Source of the DNA: Phaeospirillum sp.
Lineage (GTDB): Bacteria; Pseudomonadota; Alphaproteobacteria; Rhodospirillales; Magnetospirillaceae
DNA length: 64,000 bases
Reading direction: 5' to 3'
Assembly (NCBI GenBank): GCA_030651575.1
Contig: JAUSFB010000068.1
Span: 154,059-218,058, forward strand
Shown here: piece after piece, positions 26,290-34,395 of the stretch
Layout of the letters: every line of letters starts with the position of its first letter
Position numbering within the stretch: the stretch's first letter is position 1
Notes under the pieces: generated by a model
The model's input: only the letters and a program-made list of their open reading frames with translations
Database searches by the model: none
What the model was told of the DNA's origin: nothing
Translations under genes and position numbers: made by a program

Positions 26290-27993
26290 CTACAGCGCCT
26301 TGACCTGAACGACTTCCTTGTTGTCCTCGACCACATGCACCGCGCAGGCGAGGCAGGGGTCGAAGGAGTGGATGGTGCGCAGGACTTCCAGCGGCTGTTC
26401 GGCGTCAGCGATGGGGTTGTCCAACAGCGAGGCCTCGTAGGGACCGATCTTGTCGGTGTCGTCGCGCGGGCCGGCGTTCCAGGTGCTGGGAACCACGCAC
26501 TGGTAGTTGGCGATCTTGCCGTCCCTGATCACCGTCCAATGGGACAGCAGGCCGCGCGGCGCTTCGTGGAAGCCGTAGCCCATGATCTCGCCCTTGGGGA
26601 AAGTCGGCTTGTTAAAGGTCGCCATGTCGCCCTTGCCGATATTTCCCAGCAGAGCCTGCCAGTTCTGCTGCAACACTTCGTGCATCACGCCGGTGCGGAC
26701 CGCGCGGGCGGCGTGACGGCCGATGGTGGAGTGCAGCGCCGCCAGCGGGATCTTCGATCCCAGCAGCGAGGATGCGGTGTCCAGCAGCTTGGTGGCGTAG
26801 TTGACGGTCGGCTGGTGACCGGCGGCGACGCCGGCCAGCACGCTGGCCAGCGGTCCCACCTGGGCGCGCTCGCCATAGAAGGTGGGAGCCTTCAACCAGG
26901 AATATTTGCCGTCATCCTGGAAGTCGGTGTAGTGCGGCGTGGTCTCGCCCTTGTAGGGGTGCAATGGGCCGGGCTTGGAGTAGGTGTACCAGGCGTGCTT
27001 GACCCCTTCCTCGACGCCATCGCGCAAATAGGCGTCGCCGAAGGCGGTGATGGGCTTGTACTTGGCCAGATCGCCGCCGGGGATGTAGCCGCCGGGGGTC
27101 AGGAACTGGGTGCCCTTGCTGTCCATGGGGAAGTCGGGGCAGGACAGATAGTTCATGACGCCGGCGCCGTATTTGGTCCAGTCGGCGTAAAAGGCGCCGA
27201 TGGCGGCGACGTCCACCAGATAGACCTTGCGGATGAACTCGCCCAGCGCGTCCATGTGCTCCTTCAGCGCCAGCAGACGCTCGATGGTCAGCACGGACTG
27301 GCTGTCGGTGGCGATGGGGTTGGATACGCCGCCCACGGCCACGTTTTGGATGTGTGGGCTTTTGGAGCCCAGCAGGGTGACGATCTTGTTGGCGTGACGC
27401 TGGGCGTCCAGCGCCTGAAGATAGTGCGCCACCGCCATCAGGTTGACTTCCGGCGACAGCTTCATGGCCGGATGGCCCCAGTAGCCGTTGGTGAACGGGC
27501 CAAGCTGGCCGCTGCCGACGAAGGTCTTCAGCTTCTCCAGCGTCTGGGTCATGACGTGCTTGTTGTTGAGCGGCCAGTCCGACAGGCTTTCCGCCAGCTG
27601 GGCGGTCTTGATCGGATCGGCCTTCAACGCGCTGACCACGTCGACCCAGTCCAGCGCCGACAGATGGTAGAAGTGCACGATATGGTCGTGGATGGCATGG
27701 GCCGAGATGACCATGTTCCGGATGAACTGGGCGTTCACCGGAATTTCCAGGTTCAGGGCGTTCTCCACGGCACGAACCGAGGTGATGGCGTGCACGGTGG
27801 TGCAGACGCCGCAGATGCGCTGGGTGATGGCCCAGGCGTCGCGCGGGTCGCGCCCCAGCAGGATCAGTTCGACGCCGCGCCACATCTGGCCCGAGGACCA
27901 AGCCTTGGTGACCTTGCCTCCGTCAACTTCGACATCGACGCGCAGATGGCCTTCAATCCGGGTGATGGGATCGATGGTGATTCTCTTGGACAC
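26290..27993 (-). CDS. hybC: [NiFe]-hydrogenase large subunit, Hyb type
   Basis: The 567-residue catalytic subunit has both nickel-binding motifs: N-terminal RICGVCTTVH and C-terminal DPCLACAVH. It also has the family start RITIDPITRIEGHLRVDVEV. The His of the C-terminal motif is followed by 14 residues, the peptide removed by the protease encoded next. It oxidises hydrogen in the periplasm after export with the small subunit through the Tat system. Gene order hybO-A-B-C-D places it with the group 1c enzymes of E. coli Hyd-2 type. It starts 13 bases after hybB. Confidence 0.97.
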   Translation of the reverse strand: MSKRITIDPITRIEGHLRVDVEVDGGKVTKAWSSGQMWRGVELILLGRDPRDAWAITQRICGVCTTVHAITSVRAVENALNLEIPVNAQFIRNMVISAHAIHDHIVHFYHLSALDWVDVVSALKADPIKTAQLAESLSDWPLNNKHVMTQTLEKLKTFVGSGQLGPFTNGYWGHPAMKLSPEVNLMAVAHYLQALDAQRHANKIVTLLGSKSPHIQNVAVGGVSNPIATDSQSVLTIERLLALKEHMDALGEFIRKVYLVDVAAIGAFYADWTKYGAGVMNYLSCPDFPMDSKGTQFLTPGGYIPGGDLAKYKPITAFGDAYLRDGVEEGVKHAWYTYSKPGPLHPYKGETTPHYTDFQDDGKYSWLKAPTFYGERAQVGPLASVLAGVAAGHQPTVNYATKLLDTASSLLGSKIPLAALHSTIGRHAARAVRTGVMHEVLQQNWQALLGNIGKGDMATFNKPTFPKGEIMGYGFHEAPRGLLSHWTVIRDGKIANYQCVVPSTWNAGPRDDTDKIGPYEASLLDNPIADAEQPLEVLRTIHSFDPCLACAVHVVEDNKEVVQVKAL

Positions 27994-28006
27994 TGCTCAG
28001 GTCTCC

Positions 28007-29212
28007 TTACTCGGCGGCCGCGGTGGTGGAGTGGCCGGGTAGAATGGGGAATTTCCGGACGAAAACGATATAGGCGAGCACTTCGATGGCGATCACGCCG
28101 ATGGTGACCATCATTTCGGGTGCGCTGGGGAAGTAGTGCCAGCCGGGGCCGGTGTCATAGGCCACCAGGAAGGCGTCGATGCGGTACAGTACCGCACCGG
28201 TCAGCATGCTCATGGCCGCCGCCAGCAGCTTGGACAGACGACGGCGGTTGGTCGGGCTGGACAGCACCGCGATCGGGTAGGCGAAGGCCGCCATCTCGAT
28301 CAGGAACATCACGCTTTTGACGCCCGAGGTGAACACCGAGAAGATGGCTCCCCGCACGATCAGATCACCGATGCGGATCACCAGATAGGCCACCAGGATG
28401 CCCGTGATGATCTTGCCGATTTTCGACAGCAGCGGCAGTTCTTCGTGGATGTCGCGCTTGAAGCCCACGGCGGCCAGGGTGGCCTCCAGGATCACGATGG
28501 CGAACCCCATGCACACGGCGGTCAGCAGGAACAGCAGCGGCAGCAGCGGAGTCTGCCACAGCGGATGGATCTGAGCGCCGAACACCACCAGCAGCGATCC
28601 CAGCGAGGATTGATGCATGGTCGGCAGCAGCACGCCCAGGCCGATGAACACGAACATGAACTTGTTGAGCGTCTTCTTGACGTCCTTCATGCCCAGGTGT
28701 TCGAGGAAGGCCGGCGAGAACTCGATCCACAGCACCACCACATAGAGGCTGATGCAGACCGCGACCTCGAACATCACCGAACCGGGCTGGGCATAGGTGG
28801 GCGACAGGATGTGCCAGAAGTTCCAGTAGCGGCCCAGATCGATCAGCACGCTGAGGCCGCCCAGCGAATAGCCGAACAGCGAGGCGGTCAGGGCCGGCCG
28901 CACCAGATGGTGATACTCGCCCTTGTTGAGGATGTAGACCACCAGGGCCATGGCGTAACCGCCGCAGGCGAAGCCGGTGGCGATGACCACGTCCCAGACC
29001 ACCCAGATGCCCCAGGGATAGCCGTTGTTGATGTTGGTGACCGCCCCCAGGCCGTGGATGAAGCGCTGGGCCAGGAAGTACATGGCGACGGCGATCAGCG
29101 CGCCCAGGACCAGGGTAAAGGGGCTGAGCAGACGGCCGCCCACGGCCGCGTGCCCGGCCTTGGGCTTGCGCAGCCGGCTGGCGACTTCGCTGGGGATGGG
29201 GTGATTAACCAT
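28007..29212 (-). CDS. hybB: HybB/NrfD-family hydrogenase membrane subunit
   Basis: The 401-residue integral membrane protein has about ten TM segments (for example SPFTLVLGALIAVAMYFLAQ, then YPWGIWVVWDVVIATGFACGGYAMALVVYIL). It is of the NrfD/PsrC/HybB type and passes electrons from the ferredoxin subunit to quinone without haem; in Hyd-2 it also supports proton translocation. The ATG at 29212 overlaps the hybA stop codon over eight bases. A longer frame from 29263 would only duplicate hybA coding sequence. Confidence 0.94.
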   Translation of the reverse strand: MVNHPIPSEVASRLRKPKAGHAAVGGRLLSPFTLVLGALIAVAMYFLAQRFIHGLGAVTNINNGYPWGIWVVWDVVIATGFACGGYAMALVVYILNKGEYHHLVRPALTASLFGYSLGGLSVLIDLGRYWNFWHILSPTYAQPGSVMFEVAVCISLYVVVLWIEFSPAFLEHLGMKDVKKTLNKFMFVFIGLGVLLPTMHQSSLGSLLVVFGAQIHPLWQTPLLPLLFLLTAVCMGFAIVILEATLAAVGFKRDIHEELPLLSKIGKIITGILVAYLVIRIGDLIVRGAIFSVFTSGVKSVMFLIEMAAFAYPIAVLSSPTNRRRLSKLLAAAMSMLTGAVLYRIDAFLVAYDTGPGWHYFPSAPEMMVTIGVIAIEVLAYIVFVRKFPILPGHSTTAAAE

Positions 29213-30209
29213 GACTGTGCCCCCCGTGATTCTCGTCGTCGTCGTGATGGTCCTTGGACCCACGCCACGCCGCCGCGACCAGACCGGCCAGCGCCACGCC
29301 CGGCAGGATCAGTCCGCCGTAAAGGGTGTGCTGCAATGTCTCGGAATCGGCGGCGTAGGACCGCTCGGGCAGGCCGACCGGCAGGGCCAGCTTGTCGAAC
29401 GGCACTCCCGACAGATAGCGCACCTGGGTGCCGCCGGCGTCCTTCTGGCCGTAGACATGATCCACGTATTCGGCGGCGGCCCGTTCGTGGTTGTCGCCGG
29501 AATCGGTGGTGCGGCGGGGGAATAGGTTGGGCTCGCCCGCCTTCATGGCCTTGCGGCGCTCGATTTCCGCCGAAAGCTGCGGATAGGTGCCGAAGATGGT
29601 GGCGCCGGTCGGGCATTGCTGGGCGCAGGCCGGGATCTTGCCCTCGGCCAGCCGATGCTTGCATAACTGGCACTTGGCGATCTGCGGCGTCGGCGTGTCG
29701 TACTGGAACTGCGGCACCCCGAACGGGCAGGCGGCGACGCAATAGCGGCAGCCGATGCAAGCGTCCTTGTTGTACTCGACGACGCCGGTCTTCTCGTGCT
29801 TGGTCATGGCCGAGACCGGGCAGGCCGACACGCAGCTGGGATCGACGCAGTGCAGGCATTGGCGCTTGATATGGGCAAAGCCGTTCTCGGCCTTATCCTT
29901 ATTTTCCATGGTGCCGTGCTGGTAGATCTTGATGACGGTGTAGGTCTTGCCCGACAGCTCCAGCGGGGTGTCCCACAGCTTCTCGCCGATATTGTCTTCG
30001 AGCGGGAGGTCGTTGGCGTCCTTGCAGCCGGACATACAGGCCTTGCAGCCGATGCACAGCGTCGAGTCGTACAGCAGCCCGATGGCGTTGTCGGGGAGCT
30101 TTTTGTTATCGCGCGCTTCGGCGGGGCTGGAGGCCAGGGTGGCGCAGGCGGCTGCCGCCGCCGTGCCACCCGCCGCCGCGCGCAGGAAGTTGCGTCTGGT
30201 GAAGGTCAT
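29205..30209 (-). CDS. hybA: HybA-type hydrogenase ferredoxin subunit
   Basis: The 334-residue protein has a Tat signal (TRRNFLRAAAGG) and four [4Fe-4S] cysteine groups: CIGCKACMSGC, CLHCVDPSCVSACP, CIGCRYCVAACP and CQLCKH with the later CAQQCP. A C-terminal TM helix (LYGGLILPGVALAGLVAAAW) is followed by a His/Asp-rich tail. It carries electrons from the small subunit to HybB on the periplasmic side. It starts six bases after hybO. Confidence 0.95.
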   Translation of the reverse strand: MTFTRRNFLRAAAGGTAAAAACATLASSPAEARDNKKLPDNAIGLLYDSTLCIGCKACMSGCKDANDLPLEDNIGEKLWDTPLELSGKTYTVIKIYQHGTMENKDKAENGFAHIKRQCLHCVDPSCVSACPVSAMTKHEKTGVVEYNKDACIGCRYCVAACPFGVPQFQYDTPTPQIAKCQLCKHRLAEGKIPACAQQCPTGATIFGTYPQLSAEIERRKAMKAGEPNLFPRRTTDSGDNHERAAAEYVDHVYGQKDAGGTQVRYLSGVPFDKLALPVGLPERSYAADSETLQHTLYGGLILPGVALAGLVAAAWRGSKDHHDDDENHGGHSHG

Positions 30210-30215
30210 GACGAC

Positions 30216-31346
30216 TTACCCCTGCTTGCCGGAATCCTGGTCGCTCTCGCTTTTGCCGAGGTTGCCGACCAGTTTGGCGCCGGCCCCGATCGCAAGTCCG
30301 CCGACGGCGGCCACGGTGGCGATGGCGCCGAGGGTGGCGCCCGTTCCCTGTTCCTCGACCACTCGCGGATAGCCCGCCGGCGGTCGCTGGTTCTGGAGAT
30401 CGGCCAGGGCGTGGATGGGCTTGTGGAAGCCGATGCCCTTTTCGGTACAGCCGATACAAGGATGGCCGGTGCCCACCGGCCACGACCCGGAGCCGACATC
30501 GTTGAACAAGATGGACGGGCAGTTGGCGTAGGTCTCCGGCCCCTTGCAGCCCAGCTTGTACAGGCAGTAGCCCTTGCGGTGCCCCTCGTCGCCGAAGTCC
30601 AGGGCGAAGCGGCCGGCGTCGAAATGGGCGCGGCGCTCGCAGTTTTCGTGGATCAGGCGGGAATAGGCGAACTTGGGACGGCCCTTGTCGTCCAGCGCCG
30701 GCAAGGCGCCGAAGGTCAGGAAGTGGACCACGGTGGACAGGAAGTTATAGGGGTTGGGCGGGCAGCCGGGGATGGTGACCACCGGCTTGGGCGCCAGGAT
30801 CTCGGGCACGCCGGTCGAGCCGGTCGGGTTGGGCGGCGTCGACGGCATGCCGCCCCACGACGCGCAAGAGCCGATGGCGATCACGGCGGCCGCGCCCTCG
30901 GCGACTTCCTTGACCAGTTGCAGGGCGGTCTTGCCGCCGACCTTGCAGTAGATGCCGCCGTCCTTGATCGGAATGGCGCCCTCGACCACCAGGACGTATT
31001 TGCCCCAGTTCTTCTTCATGGCGGCCTCGCGGGCGGCCTCGACCTGATGCCCGGCGGCGGCGAACAGGGTCTCGTGATAGTCCAGCGAGATGATCTCCAG
31101 GATCAGCTTCTCGATGGTGGGGTGTTCGGCCCGCAGCATGGACTCGGTACAGCCGGTGCACTCCTGGAAGTGCAGCCAGATCACACTGGGCCGCTCCTTG
31201 GCGGTGATGGCCTGGACGATTTCGGCTTCCGCCCCCTTGGGCAGGCCCATCGTCGCGGCCATGGCGGCGCAGAATTTCAGGAAGTCGCGGCGCTCGATGT
31301 CGAATCGATTCGCGATCTCGCGGGAAATCTCGGTGTCGTCGTACAT
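30216..31346 (-). CDS. hybO: [NiFe]-hydrogenase small subunit, Hyb type
   Basis: The 376-residue precursor has a Tat signal (ERRDFLKFCAAMAA) and the proximal-cluster motif ECTGCTES. Later cluster ligands include GSCASWGG, GCPPNPYN, CLYKLGCKGPETYANC and GHPCIGCTEKG. A C-terminal TM anchor (LGAIATVAAVGGLAIGAG) follows. The two extra cysteines that mark oxygen-tolerant membrane hydrogenases are absent; Gly occupies both positions. The ATG at 31346 has GGGGG upstream; the longer frame reaching 31595 runs through the promoter. It is the first gene of the operon. Confidence 0.96.
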   Translation of the reverse strand: MYDDTEISREIANRFDIERRDFLKFCAAMAATMGLPKGAEAEIVQAITAKERPSVIWLHFQECTGCTESMLRAEHPTIEKLILEIISLDYHETLFAAAGHQVEAAREAAMKKNWGKYVLVVEGAIPIKDGGIYCKVGGKTALQLVKEVAEGAAAVIAIGSCASWGGMPSTPPNPTGSTGVPEILAPKPVVTIPGCPPNPYNFLSTVVHFLTFGALPALDDKGRPKFAYSRLIHENCERRAHFDAGRFALDFGDEGHRKGYCLYKLGCKGPETYANCPSILFNDVGSGSWPVGTGHPCIGCTEKGIGFHKPIHALADLQNQRPPAGYPRVVEEQGTGATLGAIATVAAVGGLAIGAGAKLVGNLGKSESDQDSGKQG

Positions 31347-31446
31347 TGTCCCCCACCTTGTCTGGCGCGTCGGGCCGGTGAAATCTCGTGAGGCTGAACC
31401 AGTCGCCTCCCCGAAAGTCTCGATCTCGGTTGTGCGTTGCAGATAC

Positions 31447-31462
31447 CGCAAAGGCCGTGCCA
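31447..31462 (-). promoter_or_regulatory. Sigma-54 promoter of the hydrogenase operon
   Basis: On the minus strand the bases read TGGCACGGCCTTTGCG, an exact TGGCAC-N5-TTGC match with the required 10-base gap between the GG and GC dinucleotides. Transcription would start about 90 bases upstream of hybO. Ralstonia hydrogenase operons also use sigma-54 with an NtrC-type activator. Confidence 0.85.
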
Positions 31463-31568
31463 GTTCGGTCGGGTAGGTTTGGGGGAGTGGGGGCATACCA
31501 CCAATGTCGTGAACGCAGGCCTCTCGGGACGGTCTTATAATGCGTCCAGCCAGCGGGTGGTCAGGTGG

Positions 31569-31608
31569 GTGGAAGTAATATTTGCAGCACTGCAAATATT
31601 ACTTCCAC
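31569..31608. repeat. 40-bp palindrome with perfect 19-bp arms
   Basis: The arm GTGGAAGTAATATTTGCAG is followed by two bases and then by its exact complement. It lies about 110 bp upstream of the hydrogenase -24 box and 75 bp from the chemoreceptor stop codon. It has no T-run, so it is not a simple terminator. It is AT-rich in a GC-rich context. Confidence 0.9.
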
Positions 31609-31628
31609 AAGTAGGGGTGGGCGGCAGC

Positions 31629-31660
31629 AAAAAACCCGACGGCGATCGCCATCGGGTTTT
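31629..31660 (-). terminator. Terminator of the first chemoreceptor gene
   Basis: On the minus strand a stem made of AAAACCCGATGGCG and its near-complement is followed by six T. It lies just after the chemoreceptor stop codon at 31684. Confidence 0.8.
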
Positions 31661-31683
31661 CGTCGCATCGCCCCGGACAGGTC

Positions 31684-33363
31684 CTAGCCGGCGCGGACCT
31701 GGACGAGGAACTGGTTGACCTCGTGGCGGAGGAACTCGGCCTGCCTGGACAGATCGCTGGCGGAATCTTGGATCTGCCCCGCCGCGTGGCCGGTTTCCCG
31801 CGCCGCCTGCTCGACCGAGACGATGTTGTTGGTGACCTCCTCGGTCCCTACCGCCGCCTGTTCCACGTTGCGGGCGATTTCGCTGGTGGCGCCGCTTTGC
31901 TGCTCCACCGCCGCCGCGACGGCGGCGCTGATTTCGCCCATTTCGCCGATCACCGACGAGATGGCGTCGATGGCGTGGACGGCGGTATCAGTGCCTTGCT
32001 GAACCGCCTGGATTTGATTGGCGATTTCGCTGGTGGCCCGCGCGGTCTGGTTGGCGAGGTTCTTGACCTCGTTGGCGACCACGGCAAAGCCCTTGCCGGA
32101 ATCGCCGGCCCGCGCCGCTTCGATGGTGGCGTTCAAGGCCAGGAGGTTGGTTTGGGCGGCGATATCGTTGATAAGGTTGACGATTTCACCGATCTTGGCG
32201 ACGTTCTCGGACAGCGCCCGGACCTGGGTGGTGGTGTTGGCCACTTCCTGGCCGGCATGGGTGGACACGGTTTGCGACCGCTCGACCTGATGGGCGATTT
32301 CCTTGATGGAGGAGGCCAGTTCCTCGGTGGCCGAGGCGACGGTCTGGACATTGGCCGAGGCCTGCTGCGCCGACGCCGCCACGGTGGTGGCCTGATGGCT
32401 GGTGTCGGTGGCGGTGCCGGCCATCTGGCCCGACGCCGCCTGAAGCTCGGTTGCGGCGGAGGTCACGGTCTCGATCACCTTGCCGACATTGTTCTCGAAG
32501 GTATCGGCCATCTTGCGCATGACGCTCAGGCGGTCGGCTTCGGCGCGGTGCTTTTGCTCCTCCTGATCGGCTTCCAGCTGCTTGACCCGCAGCATCTGGT
32601 CCTTGAAGTGGCCGACCGATTTGGCCATGGCGCCGACCTCGTCGCCACGGTCGGCGAACGGCACTTCGACCGACAGGTTATTGCCGGTCAACTGATGCAT
32701 CACCTCGGTCATGGCGTTGATCGGGCGGGTGATGCCGCGGGTGATTCCCCAGGCGATGAGGGTGCCGAGGACCAGAGCGGAGATGAGAAGGCTGCGTGTG
32801 ATAAGGTCGATCCGCTGGTTCTCCAACTCGGCGTTCTTCATGAACGCCTCGGCCTTGGCCATGGAGAAGTCGATAACCTTCTGGATCGCCAGGGAGGTCT
32901 CGGCGACCTGGGCGGCGCCGGTGGTCTTGGTGATGGCGACGCCATCGGCACACCGGCCCTCGCGGCACATACGGATGACTTCGTCGCGGATCGGCTTCCA
33001 GGCGGTGAAGGCCCTGGCCGCCAGTTCGACATCGGTTTTGTCGCCCAGGAAGCGTTCGCGGACCAGGGTGAACTTCTCGAAGACCTTCTTTTCCCGCGCA
33101 TCCACGTCGGCGACGGCGCGATCAAGCTCTTCCGGAGTCTTCGCCAGGACGACGTCCTTCATGGAGCGATGCATGCCGATCATGTTGGTGCCAATTTCTT
33201 GCATGGTGTTGGTCACCATGAAGGGGTGGCGGTACAGCTTCGCCGTCAGTTGTGCCAATTGTCCGCTGGTGATGTCGGCGGTCACGCCGATGGCGAAGGT
33301 CAGCAGCAGGATCAAGGCGAAACCCGCACCCAGTCGGCTTCCGATTTTCATATTGGCGAACAT
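31684..33363 (-). CDS. Methyl-accepting chemotaxis protein with four-helix-bundle type sensor
   Basis: The 559-residue receptor has TM1 near residues 9-30, a helical periplasmic domain of about 160 residues ([20 protein letters not shown] onward, with a CREGRC pair near 145), and TM2 near 190-210. A HAMP domain ([15 protein letters not shown]) precedes a long signalling domain with the hairpin tip [24 protein letters not shown]. The signalling helices lack an NWETF-like CheR tether. No che genes are nearby. The ligand is unknown. It lies alone between the hydrogenase promoter and the ModA-like gene. Confidence 0.93.
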   Translation of the reverse strand: MFANMKIGSRLGAGFALILLLTFAIGVTADITSGQLAQLTAKLYRHPFMVTNTMQEIGTNMIGMHRSMKDVVLAKTPEELDRAVADVDAREKKVFEKFTLVRERFLGDKTDVELAARAFTAWKPIRDEVIRMCREGRCADGVAITKTTGAAQVAETSLAIQKVIDFSMAKAEAFMKNAELENQRIDLITRSLLISALVLGTLIAWGITRGITRPINAMTEVMHQLTGNNLSVEVPFADRGDEVGAMAKSVGHFKDQMLRVKQLEADQEEQKHRAEADRLSVMRKMADTFENNVGKVIETVTSAATELQAASGQMAGTATDTSHQATTVAASAQQASANVQTVASATEELASSIKEIAHQVERSQTVSTHAGQEVANTTTQVRALSENVAKIGEIVNLINDIAAQTNLLALNATIEAARAGDSGKGFAVVANEVKNLANQTARATSEIANQIQAVQQGTDTAVHAIDAISSVIGEMGEISAAVAAAVEQQSGATSEIARNVEQAAVGTEEVTNNIVSVEQAARETGHAAGQIQDSASDLSRQAEFLRHEVNQFLVQVRAG

Positions 33364-33548
33364 GGCGAACTTCCCCCTCGATCAGCGCGGTATGAACATC
33401 CGGTGCGGGAAGTTTGCGCTGTCGCCTCCCGAATTCGGCAGGCTTATGCCGAAGGTCGTATTTACTATCCTAACGTATATGTGTGGAGAGGCGACAGGTG
33501 AATGATTCTTGATGATGTGCAGCCTTGGGTTGCGCCTTCCGGGGCTGT

Positions 33549-34319
33549 CTAATTCAGCTTGAAGCCGTACCGGCTGAACACGTTCCTGGCCGCGTCGGAC
33601 TTCAGGAATTCGAGGAAGGCCCTGGCGGATGGGGTTTCGGTTCCGGCGATCAGGGCGACCGGATAGGTGATCGCGTCATGCCAGCTGTCTGGAAAGACGC
33701 CGACCGCCTTGACCTTGACGGAAAGGGCCGCGTCGGTGGAGTAGACGATTCCAAGCGGGGTCTCGCCGCGCTCGACCAGGGCCAGCGCGGCCCGCACCGA
33801 TTCTCCTCGGGCCAGTCGGGGGGCCAGCGCCGCCCATTGTCCCATATGCTCCAGCGCCTGCCGGGCGTAAATCCCCGCCGGCACATGGTCGGGGTCGCCG
33901 ATGGACAGGTGGCCGTCGCCCAGCAGTTTGACCAGGTCGGTTTCCTTGGCGATGACGGTCGGGGCGGTCTTGGCGTCGAGCGGAGCGATCAGCACCAAGG
34001 CGTTGCCCAGCAGGTTGGCGCGGCTGCCGGGGGTGATCAGTTTTTCTCCGGCCAGATATTCCATCCAGTGCAGATCGGCGGACAGGAACAGCTGGGCCGG
34101 CGCTCCCCGCTCGATCTGCTTGGCCAGGGTGGAGGACGAGGCGTAGGACGCCCTGACGGTGTCGCCGGTCCGTGCCTTGAACAGTTCGCCGATCTCGGTG
34201 ACGGCGTTGGCGGTCGAGGCGGCGGCGAAGATGGTCACGGTCTCGGCTTCGGCCCGGACGGCGGTCCCGAAGATGATGGCAAGGCCGGTCATGGCCGCCC
34301 ATAGCTGTTTGATCCGCAT
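33549..34319 (-). CDS. modA: ModA-like molybdate/tungstate-type periplasmic binding protein
   Basis: The 256-residue protein has a signal peptide (cleavage near EAEA, residue about 26) and the ModA start TVTIFAAASTANAVTEIGELF. It continues with SYASSSTLAKQIERGAPAQLFLSAD, GNALVLIAPL and a GIVYSTDAAL region. ModA delivers molybdate to ModBC. No modB or modC follows, so this is an orphan copy. Its oxyanion could be molybdate or a related ligand. The ATG at 34319 has GGAGGGG upstream. It lies between two chemoreceptor genes, which may hint at ligand-bound sensing, though no link is shown. Confidence 0.85.
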   Translation of the reverse strand: MRIKQLWAAMTGLAIIFGTAVRAEAETVTIFAAASTANAVTEIGELFKARTGDTVRASYASSSTLAKQIERGAPAQLFLSADLHWMEYLAGEKLITPGSRANLLGNALVLIAPLDAKTAPTVIAKETDLVKLLGDGHLSIGDPDHVPAGIYARQALEHMGQWAALAPRLARGESVRAALALVERGETPLGIVYSTDAALSVKVKAVGVFPDSWHDAITYPVALIAGTETPSARAFLEFLKSDAARNVFSRYGFKLN

Positions 34320-34395
34320 GATGGCCCCTCCTGATGGCGTCAGTCTGGAGTAGAGCCCTTCCGGCATGATTTCAAGGTGTTCGGAGCCGGGGCCG

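Noticed and set aside
30216..31346. Oxygen-tolerant type small subunit, suggested by HypX and HoxL/HoxV
   Set aside because: Both positions of the extra proximal-cluster cysteines are Gly (ECTGC and ASWGG), so the standard cluster is expected.
31723..33501. Plus-strand open frame of 592 codons
   Set aside because: It is antisense to a chemoreceptor with complete HAMP and signalling domains.
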